11,036 bases of DNA from Chloroflexota bacterium. GTDB taxonomy: Bacteria > Chloroflexota > Dehalococcoidia > JACQTR01. Made by a program: the position numbers and the translations under genes. Of this stretch, positions 1-5,854 are shown in pieces. The stretch covers positions 1 to 11,036 of the forward strand of contig JACQTR010000089.1 of the NCBI GenBank assembly GCA_016210705.1, given 5' to 3'. A model generated the notes under the pieces. It was given only the letters and a program-made list of their open reading frames with translations. It ran no database searches and had not been told where the DNA came from. How positions within the stretch are numbered: the stretch's first letter is position 1; every line of letters starts with the position of its first letter.

Positions 1-615
1 CACCGCCAGGTGGGAGATCTCCAACTGAACGAGCGGGGGGTGGCCACCAGGGGTTTGCTGGTTCGCCACCTGGTGCTACCCCAGGATTTGGCAGGAACCG
101 CCACCACTCTTCGCTTCCTAGCCGAGGAAATATCCCCTCATACCTACCTAAACATCATGTCCCAATATCGTCCCGCCCATCGCGCCTTTGCCATTCCTCC
201 TTTAGATCGCCCCATCTCCCACCAAGAGTTCATGGCCGCCGTTAGAATGGCCCAAAAGCAAGGCCTAACCAGATTGGACGGGGTAGAATCTCGACCCTTG
301 GCCCGCCTACGCTTATTTTACCTTATGTCTTCATCTAACCTGGCTTCCCTCTCCGCCACCGTCTACGGTAAGGTACAGGGGGTGTTCTTCCGGGCCTTTG
401 TCTATCATCACGCCAGAGCTCTGGGCCTGCGGGGCTTTGTAAGTAATCTTCCTGAAGGTAGGGCTGTGGAGGTCTTCGCTGAAGGGGAAAGGAAAAACCT
501 AGAAGAGCTGCTAAGGCTACTCCACTGTGGGCCCTCGGGCGCTTGGGTAGAGAAAGTAGAGGCCCAGTGGGAAGAATGCGGAGACAGGTTTGCCAGCTTC
601 GAAATCAAACATTAA
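1..615 (+). CDS. PflX-like radical SAM protein (3' part) fused to acylphosphatase
   Basis: The frame is open at the left edge, so the start and the radical SAM Cys cluster lie outside the window; a GTG at 10 is only an internal Val codon. Codons 1-108 resemble the C-terminus of COG1313 proteins (PflX, related to pyruvate formate-lyase activating enzymes), with the typical stretches RGLLVRHLVLP and YLNIMSQYRP and an ending around GLTRLD. From Met109 (ATG at 325) to the stop the protein is a full acylphosphatase domain of about 96 residues, with VQGVFFR (catalytic Arg131) and GFVSNLPEG (catalytic Asn149). Such enzymes hydrolyse acyl phosphates in the cytosol. No stop separates the domains and no Shine-Dalgarno precedes ATG 325, so one fused polypeptide is the simplest reading; internal initiation of a free acylphosphatase is the alternative. 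The PflX assignment rests on a short fragment; the acylphosphatase call is firm. Confidence 0.85.
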   Translation, partial: HRQVGDLQLNERGVATRGLLVRHLVLPQDLAGTATTLRFLAEEISPHTYLNIMSQYRPAHRAFAIPPLDRPISHQEFMAAVRMAQKQGLTRLDGVESRPLARLRLFYLMSSSNLASLSATVYGKVQGVFFRAFVYHHARALGLRGFVSNLPEGRAVEVFAEGERKNLEELLRLLHCGPSGAWVEKVEAQWEECGDRFASFEIKH

Positions 616-634
616 GTTAACAGAAGGGATATTT

Positions 635-1822
635 TTGACACCACGAGGGCTTGGGACTAGGGCGTGGGGAGTGATGGGAGCTAGCTTCGTGCTATTCTGG
701 ATCCTTGCCTTTGGTCTGGTCATGGGCGGCCAATGGTACAGAGCCAATGCCACTCGTTCCCAGAGCGCCCAGCTAAACATCATCTCGGGAACCGTGCTGA
801 TAAGAAAAGGTGACCTATCGCCTTGGGTTAGCGCCACCACGGGAACAAAACTAAAAGAGGGGGATAGCCTCAAAACCGATGGCACCTCCCAGGCTTTCAT
901 TGTCCTTTTCGACAATAGCACTATGACTGTATTCGCTGGAACGGAGCTCAAGCTTTCCCGATTGGCTATCTCCCGGTTCAAACCACGAAAGGAGACTATT
1001 GTTTTAGAGGTAAGTCAAGGCAAGGCCCATTTCGGGGTAGCCACAACCCTGACCAAAGAAAAGCGCTTTCGAATAGATACACCCCAAGCCACAGCTTTAT
1101 TAACAGAAGGTAGTTTCGCTCTTAGGGTAGAAGAGGAAGCTACTCAAGTAAGAGTTCAAGAACAGGGAAAGGCCACCGTCATCGCTCAACAGCAAGGAGT
1201 TGAACTAAAGAGTGGCGAAATGACTGAAGTAACGCAAAGCCAAACACCCACCCAACCTCAGCCGGCGGGGGAAGAGTTAGTAACCAACGGTGATTTCTCC
1301 CAAGGCCTGAACGGGTGGCGAATGGGCAATATCTTAGGATTCCCACAAGGGCGAGATGTGGAGGGGACAGCAGGACTGATTTTGGAGGATGGACGCCCCG
1401 CTCTCCGCTTCTTTCGCCAGGGCAGCCAAGGAAGCCATTGTGAAACTTACATCTATCAGGATATGGGCAAAGACGTCTCTGAGTTTTCTAGCCTTCGCCT
1501 CTCCCTGCAACTGAAGCTCGTCTATCACAACCTTTCGGGAGGTGGCTATATGGGCTCCGAATACCCTGTATTTGTGCGGATAAATTATCTGACCAACCAG
1601 GGGGAGAATTCTAAGGTTTACGGCTTCTATTATCAGAATGACGCCAACAATCGAACCGACAATGGAATCCAGCAGCCCCGTAACCAGTGGATCAATTACC
1701 AGGTACCGGATAACTTAATGGCTCTGGACCCACAGCCTCGACGAATTTTGTCCATTCAAGTGAGCGCCAGCGGCTGGAATTACGAGAGCTTGGTAAGGGA
1801 GATCAGCCTTACCGCCCAATGA
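635..1822 (+). CDS. Membrane-anchored FecR-domain protein
   Basis: The protein has about 395 residues from TTG 635, which lies 6 bases after AGAAGGG and does not overlap the preceding stop at 615. A longer start, TTG 590 (GGAG 6 bases upstream, 26-base overlap, 410 residues), is also possible. Residues 13-32 form one hydrophobic membrane segment after an Arg-containing N-terminus, so the rest is probably outside the membrane. Residues 45-200 match a FecR domain, with SGTVLIRKGD, GTKLKEGDSLKTD, FDNSTMTV and a repeated beta pattern. A Gln/Pro/Thr linker follows (about 201-212). Residues 214-395 begin with LVTNGDFSQGLNGWR, typical of galactose-binding-like or carbohydrate-binding beta-sandwich domains. 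FecR proteins of Gram-negatives are anti-sigma regulators of iron uptake, but no sigma factor or TonB receptor gene is present here, so a structural or envelope role is at least as likely. It converges with the next gene. Confidence 0.8.
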   Translation: MTPRGLGTRAWGVMGASFVLFWILAFGLVMGGQWYRANATRSQSAQLNIISGTVLIRKGDLSPWVSATTGTKLKEGDSLKTDGTSQAFIVLFDNSTMTVFAGTELKLSRLAISRFKPRKETIVLEVSQGKAHFGVATTLTKEKRFRIDTPQATALLTEGSFALRVEEEATQVRVQEQGKATVIAQQQGVELKSGEMTEVTQSQTPTQPQPAGEELVTNGDFSQGLNGWRMGNILGFPQGRDVEGTAGLILEDGRPALRFFRQGSQGSHCETYIYQDMGKDVSEFSSLRLSLQLKLVYHNLSGGGYMGSEYPVFVRINYLTNQGENSKVYGFYYQNDANNRTDNGIQQPRNQWINYQVPDNLMALDPQPRRILSIQVSASGWNYESLVREISLTAQ

Positions 1823-2297
1823 CCTTGCTAGCTTCGGCCGGGGACAGGCTGAGGCGGCGAAATCCATAATACTGGTCGTTGTCCAAGAGAAACTGGAGAA
1901 TTCGGTTAGAAAGATCGCGGTAACTGGTAGCCTCATTAAGCCAATCCTTCAACCGCTCTTTGATTTGCTCTAAGGTCAAAGGCTGATTGGCATTGGCCAA
2001 GAAAATACGGAAAAGGATTTCCTTTAAAGACATGTCAGAGATTATATAATCACCCTTCTTGGAACAACAGTCCCTAATCACCAAAAAAGGATTTTCCCCG
2101 TAAGGAACCTTACGCGTTTCAAATACCACCCGCCCGCTTTTAGCATCTACAACCGGTACTTGCTTTTCTTCCTCTACCCCTAGCTTCTGCTGGCAAGCCG
2201 AACACATCCGCCCTTGGGCCAGGAGAGGGAAGGAGCGATGGTTTTCTTCATACCAATTTAGGTCGATATGATAACGAGGCTCATTATCTTCAGTCAT
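1809..2297 (-). CDS. Uncharacterised Cys-containing protein, last gene of the molybdenum cofactor operon
   Basis: I do not recognise a named family for this protein of about 162 residues. The N-terminal part has a conserved-looking YHIDLNWYEENHRSF stretch (residues 9-23), then CSAC (Cys32, Cys35) and an adjacent Cys pair (Cys77, Cys78). These four Cys could bind zinc or an Fe-S cluster. The C-terminal half (about 90-150) is helical with PLTLEQIKERL and a final YYGFRRL, which resembles a winged-helix fold. The protein has no membrane segment. I chose ATG 2297, which lies 23 bases after the mobB stop. TTG 2315 would add six residues and has AGAAAGG 9 bases upstream, so the start is uncertain. 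Its position directly behind mobB suggests cotranscription with the cofactor genes. Its 3' end overlaps the convergent FecR gene by 14 bases. A function is not inferable beyond context. Confidence 0.75.
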   Translation of the reverse strand: MTEDNEPRYHIDLNWYEENHRSFPLLAQGRMCSACQQKLGVEEEKQVPVVDAKSGRVVFETRKVPYGENPFLVIRDCCSKKGDYIISDMSLKEILFRIFLANANQPLTLEQIKERLKDWLNEATSYRDLSNRILQFLLDNDQYYGFRRLSLSPAEASKVIGR

Positions 2298-2320
2298 GTT
2301 TTTAGTTCTAGCCAATAAGA

Positions 2321-2968
2321 CTAGCCTTTCTTAGCCGTGATATGGAGACTTTTGGTGTTCCGCACACCTTTAAGGGTGGAAACCATGGCCCACAGGGTTC
2401 GACTAAAGATATCTCTAACGAAAGGCTTAAGGGCAACAGGCCTGTTGTCCAAATAAAGACTAAAATCCTCGCTACGACGTGAAGTGAGAAACTCCGCCTC
2501 AATGAGACTGGCTAGGCCAGCGCTATCCTCTAAAGAATATTGAGCTACCGCGACATCCAAGGGCTCGTCGCTGGCAATGGCCAACAGCTCTCTCGGCTCA
2601 CAAAGCAAACCTTCCCCCATCTCACGACGGTGAACCTCGATCTTGGGGGCGGTGCTTTGCTTGAAACCTTCGGCGAGGACGATGTCCATATCATCGCCAA
2701 TTATACCCAAGAGCTCCGCCAGGCTGGCATCGTGGTCTACCTTCTTAATAAGAGCCAACTTTTGTGGAGAACTAATGACCACCACATCGCTGCCAGCTTG
2801 AGCGTGGCGCCAGCTATCCTTTCCTGGCTGATCCAACTCAAAGCCATGGACATCGTGTTTTATAGTAGCCAAACGATAGCCTCGCTCTTTGAGCTCGGCC
2901 ACCAATTTCTCCATAAGGGTAGTCTTGCCCACATCGCTCTTGCCCACGATGCAAACAATAGGTACCAT
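2321..2968 (-). CDS. mobB: Molybdopterin-guanine dinucleotide biosynthesis adapter MobB
   Basis: MobB is a P-loop GTP-binding protein that assists MobA in forming the guanine dinucleotide form of the molybdenum cofactor in the cytosol. The 215-residue product shows the Walker A motif GKSDVGKTT (residues 9-17), the MobB signature around IKHDVHGFELDQPGKDSWRH (about 37-56) and the Walker B-like DIVLAEGFKQS segment followed by PKIEVHR. ATG 2968 is preceded by GAGAGGAG 8 bases upstream and sits 2 bases after the moeA stop, so the two are translationally coupled. An upstream TTG at 2989 was discounted. The last 50 or so residues are an extension beyond the minimal GTPase, with DNRPVALKPFV and TLWAMVSTLKGV. 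I recall similar tails on MobB of other anaerobes, but their role is unknown to me. Confidence 0.92.
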   Translation of the reverse strand: MVPIVCIVGKSDVGKTTLMEKLVAELKERGYRLATIKHDVHGFELDQPGKDSWRHAQAGSDVVVISSPQKLALIKKVDHDASLAELLGIIGDDMDIVLAEGFKQSTAPKIEVHRREMGEGLLCEPRELLAIASDEPLDVAVAQYSLEDSAGLASLIEAEFLTSRRSEDFSLYLDNRPVALKPFVRDIFSRTLWAMVSTLKGVRNTKSLHITAKKG

Positions 2969-2970
2969 GA

Positions 2971-4239
2971 TTAGGACTCCTCTCCCCAATCCAACATTTG
3001 AACCTTCACCCTATCGCCAGCCTCCACTTTGGGCACATCTTCAGGGACTACCACCAGGCCATTGGCCTGAGCCATGGAGGTTAAGATACCAGAACCCTGG
3101 GGGCCAGTGAGGCGCGCAAAGTATTGTCCCTGGCGCTTGGTAACGATGGCTCTAGCGAAAACTCGACGGCCATCACTGTTCTTTATAGGCTCCTCGAGGG
3201 TAGCCTCCACAGTAGGCTTCGCCCAATTCTTGTAGCCCAGCATCTTAAGAATAGCCGGTCTCCCAAACTGCTCAAAGGCTATCATAGAGCTTACCGGATT
3301 CCCTGGCAAACCCAAATGAGGCACTCGGTTATCACCGCCGCCGCGAAGAACCCCGAAGGCCAGAGGTTTGCCTGGCTTCATCCGCACTGTCCAAAAGGCG
3401 ATCTCCCCTTGAGCCGCTAGAACGTCCTTCACCACATCATAATCTCCGGTGGAAACCCCTGCCGAGGTAATAAGCATATCCACATCCAGACCCTCTTTGA
3501 TTTTGGCCTCCAGATGGGACAGGGTATCCTTGGCTATACCCAATAGACGAGGGACACCGCCATAGCGCCGAACCTGGGCGGCCAGGCTGAAGCTATTGCT
3601 ATTATAGATTTTGCCTGGGGCCAAGGTCTCTCCCAACTCCACCAGCTCATCGCCAGTGGCCAGAATGCCAATAACGGGGCGGCGGATAACCCTCACCTCC
3701 GACCTGCCCAAAGAGGCCAATATCCCTATCTGCGACGGGTGAAGGACAATGCCTTGACCTAAGACCAGCTCCCCAACAGCGATGTCCTCACCAGCTCGCC
3801 GTATATTGGCCCCCTTGGCCACCTCTCGCAATATGGCGATGTGGGTCAAAGGTGCTGGGAGCCGTTGTACCTCATCAGTATCTTCAAAGGGCGCCACAGC
3901 GTCGGCCCCGGAAGGGATGGGAGCACCGGTCATAATACGCATCGCTGTCCCTAATCCCACCTCTCCAGACGGCAGATAGCCAGCAGCTACTTGGCCAATA
4001 ACCTTGAGTACCTTGGGGGATGCCTGACCAGCGCCCCTCGTATTTTCCGCCAACACGGCATAGCCATCCATCGCCGAGTTATCCAAGGGGGGAACAGAGA
4101 AGGGTGCATAAATATCCTCCGCCAAAACCTGACCTAAGGAATCCAGAATAGCCGCTGCCTCTGTCTCTAATACGCTAATGTAGCTCAGGATTTTATCCTG
4201 GGCCTCCTCAACGCTGATCATGTCTCTGGCCATCCTCAT
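2971..4239 (-). CDS. moeA: Molybdopterin molybdenumtransferase MoeA
   Basis: MoeA uses adenylylated molybdopterin and molybdate to insert molybdenum, giving the active molybdenum cofactor. The 422-residue length is normal and all domains are visible: PLDNSAMDGYAV (51-62), MTGAPIPSGADAV (103-115), ANIRRAGEDI (144-153), ATGDEL (194-199), SAGVSTGDYD (259-268), RMKPGKPLAFG (286-296) and LGLPGNPVSS (309-318), then a C-terminal beta domain from about 340. The acidic residues of the active-site motifs are kept. The start ATG 4239 overlaps the mobA stop as ATGA; Met4 and Met7 are possible alternative starts. The gene is followed by mobB after 2 bases. Only one moeA copy is in the window, so I cannot tell a tungsten-specific from a molybdenum-specific paralogue. 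Confidence 0.95.
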   Translation of the reverse strand: MRMARDMISVEEAQDKILSYISVLETEAAAILDSLGQVLAEDIYAPFSVPPLDNSAMDGYAVLAENTRGAGQASPKVLKVIGQVAAGYLPSGEVGLGTAMRIMTGAPIPSGADAVAPFEDTDEVQRLPAPLTHIAILREVAKGANIRRAGEDIAVGELVLGQGIVLHPSQIGILASLGRSEVRVIRRPVIGILATGDELVELGETLAPGKIYNSNSFSLAAQVRRYGGVPRLLGIAKDTLSHLEAKIKEGLDVDMLITSAGVSTGDYDVVKDVLAAQGEIAFWTVRMKPGKPLAFGVLRGGGDNRVPHLGLPGNPVSSMIAFEQFGRPAILKMLGYKNWAKPTVEATLEEPIKNSDGRRVFARAIVTKRQGQYFARLTGPQGSGILTSMAQANGLVVVPEDVPKVEAGDRVKVQMLDWGEES

Positions 4240-4829
4240 AATCCCTGTTCCTCCACCAGGGCCTCAGCCCGCTCCATGTCTGCCACGGTGTTCACGTTAA
4301 AAAAACTCAAATAGTTGGGATCGTAGTTGGTCACCTCTTCACCCTTAATATATCTTACCCTAACCTTACCCAAAAAAGCTACGACCCTAAGTTCCTCCCG
4401 ATCCAATAGTTCCTTTATGGGAGTCAGGCAGTTCTTAGAATATACAGCATGAAGAGCCTCTGTCTTACCCTTTATCCTAGGCATGACTACATCAAAGCCC
4501 TCAGCCACGCTCATCATATAACGCAAGAGGTCAATATTGAGAAAGGGCATATCACAAGCCACCACCAAACTGTGAAAACTAGCGGCCATAGTTAAACCGG
4601 TGTAAATGCCACCCAGGGAGCCCTTGCCTGGATAAAAATCGGTAACCCACTTTGCCGGGGCCACGGGAAAAGGCAACTTTGCTTCGGCAGTTACCACCAG
4701 GATTTCATCGCTTAGCGGGATGAGACGACCAATAACCCGATGGATAAGGCTTTGGCCAGCGAGGTTGGCTAAGGCCTTGTCCCGACCGAAGCGGGTGCTC
4801 TTGCCCCCCGCCAGCACAATGGAGGTCAT
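4236..4829 (-). CDS. mobA: Molybdenum cofactor guanylyltransferase MobA
   Basis: MobA transfers GMP from GTP to the molybdenum cofactor, producing the guanine dinucleotide form used by enzymes such as formate dehydrogenases and other DMSO-reductase-family proteins. The 197-residue product has the nucleotidyltransferase signature LAGGKSTRFGRDKAL (6-20, with Phe where Met or Leu is usual), PGKGSLGGI (a variant of PGxGPLGGI), the metal-binding Asp in ACDMPFL and the C-terminal FFNVNT motif. I chose ATG 4829 because family members begin at MTSIVLAGG; in-frame ATG 4847 and TTG 4856 would add 6 or 9 residues, and none of the three has a convincing ribosome binding site. It is the first gene of the mobA-moeA-mobB block and overlaps moeA by 4 bases. 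Confidence 0.92.
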   Translation of the reverse strand: MTSIVLAGGKSTRFGRDKALANLAGQSLIHRVIGRLIPLSDEILVVTAEAKLPFPVAPAKWVTDFYPGKGSLGGIYTGLTMAASFHSLVVACDMPFLNIDLLRYMMSVAEGFDVVMPRIKGKTEALHAVYSKNCLTPIKELLDREELRVVAFLGKVRVRYIKGEEVTNYDPNYLSFFNVNTVADMERAEALVEEQGL

Positions 4830-4997
4830 CCCTAGCCATTCTAGCATCCCTGTCAACTTAAGCTATTACTGCCCCAGGTAGCCCCGCTACGGAGCGTTTG
4901 AAGCTTTACTCAAAAGGATGGGGTAGAAGCCACGTTTGGGGAAGACTCTACATTCCCGTAACGTCAGAAGGTATTTATCAAGTTATTCGGTTCACCG
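4830..4997. other. Spacer between korB and mobA
   Basis: These 168 bases hold no gene I can support. Two small inverted repeats are present: GTAGC/GCTAC with a 3-base loop (4878-4890) and GGGAA/TTCCC with a 9-base loop (4939-4957). Neither is followed by a T run on the minus strand, so I see no intrinsic terminator for korB. A TTGACA (minus strand, 4856-4851) has no well-spaced -10 box. The cofactor operon may have its own undetected promoter or be read through from korB. Confidence 0.4.
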
Positions 4998-5852
4998 CTA
5001 GACGAATTCCTCTAGCAAAGGAGCAATGCTAAAAGGATCGAGCTTTTGCTTGACTAAAGGCTCTGCCCCAGATGGGAAAAGGTAATCCCCAAAGGTGGGC
5101 CTCTCTGCTTGATATATCACCCCAATAGGTATCCTGTCACCCCACTCCACAGCCTTGCTAAAAGCCATCATCTTATCCGTAGGATCGTAAGTCTCGTCTT
5201 CCTCCAGCTTGTAAACCCTTTCCCGATACCAGGCGAAGGTATTCTTACGGTTAAAGGTAGGACAGGGTTGGAGGATGTCAACGAGGGCAAAGCCTTTATG
5301 TTGGATCCCCCTGGTAATCAACTGTACCAGGTGATTTATATCTCCGGCGAACCCTCGGCCCACCCAGCTGGCTCCGCCAATTATGGCCAAAGTGATGGGA
5401 TTTATGGGGGTAGGGGCTCCTTGGGGGGTGGTTCTAGTAACATACCCTGGATCGCTAGTGGGAGACGTCTGACCCCTAGTAAGGGCATAAACTTGATTAT
5501 TGTGCACCAAGTGGGTAATGTCGTGGTTGTAACGCAAGGCATGGAGGAAATGATTTCCCCCCTCACCATAGCTGCCTCCATCACCAGCTACACCGATAAC
5601 TGTAAGCTCAGGATTGGCTATTTTAGCCCCTATGGCCGCCGGCAGCGTCCTACCATGGAGAACATTTAGGACATTGCCCCGAGTGTAATGAGGCAACTTC
5701 CCCGCCTGTCCAATATCAGAGACCATCAGCACCCGATAGGGCTCGAGGTCGAGGTCCACTAGAGCCCTTCTCAGCGCAACCAAAATAGCAAAGTTGCCGC
5801 ACCCGGGACACCAAGCTGGAGTGCCCCCAGCATAATCTTCCATCTTTACCAT
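4998..5852 (-). CDS. korB: 2-oxoacid:ferredoxin oxidoreductase, beta subunit
   Basis: This subunit carries thiamine diphosphate and an Fe-S cluster in enzymes that oxidatively decarboxylate 2-oxoacids to acyl-CoA with ferredoxin, or run in reverse. Residues seen: CPGCG (Cys15, Cys18), the thiamine motif from GDGG (90-93) through NN (118-119), YALTRGQTSPTS (122-133) and QPCPTFN (Cys197). The usual third cluster ligand, a Cys in a GIGCS-like motif, is Gln49 here (SDIGQAGK), and the protein has only three Cys in total. Lys52 matches the conserved Lys of that loop. The 284-residue length is normal for two-subunit enzymes. ATG 5852 follows a near-perfect AGAAGGAGGTG by 8 bases and lies 2 bases after the korA stop, so the pair is tightly coupled. 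The substrate (pyruvate, 2-oxoglutarate or another) cannot be read from the sequence; the symbol reflects family only. Confidence 0.88.
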   Translation of the reverse strand: MVKMEDYAGGTPAWCPGCGNFAILVALRRALVDLDLEPYRVLMVSDIGQAGKLPHYTRGNVLNVLHGRTLPAAIGAKIANPELTVIGVAGDGGSYGEGGNHFLHALRYNHDITHLVHNNQVYALTRGQTSPTSDPGYVTRTTPQGAPTPINPITLAIIGGASWVGRGFAGDINHLVQLITRGIQHKGFALVDILQPCPTFNRKNTFAWYRERVYKLEEDETYDPTDKMMAFSKAVEWGDRIPIGVIYQAERPTFGDYLFPSGAEPLVKQKLDPFSIAPLLEEFV

Positions 5853-5854
5853 GG

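Noticed and set aside
2540..2974. Open frame of 144 codons on the + strand inside mobB.
   Set aside because: Antisense to mobB and the moeA junction; mobB has a P-loop, a strong ribosome binding site and coupling to moeA, while this frame has none of these.
4851..4856. TTGACA on the minus strand upstream of mobA as a -35 box.
   Set aside because: The nearest -10-like hexamer (TAGAAT) is only 7 bases away, and nothing close to TATAAT lies at 16-18 bases; it also sits within 30 bases of the start codon.
4939..4957. GGGAA/TTCCC inverted repeat as a terminator for korB.
   Set aside because: The stem is 5 bp with a 9-base loop and no T run follows on the minus strand.
4830..4997. Possible molybdenum cofactor riboswitch upstream of mobA.
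   Set aside because: Only two isolated 5-bp stems are visible, and nothing matching the multi-stem architecture of that riboswitch could be traced.
5109..5669. Long open frame on the + strand, 186 codons, inside korB.
   Set aside because: It lies fully antisense to a well-supported enzyme gene, its translation shows no recognisable motif, and no ribosome binding site was evident.
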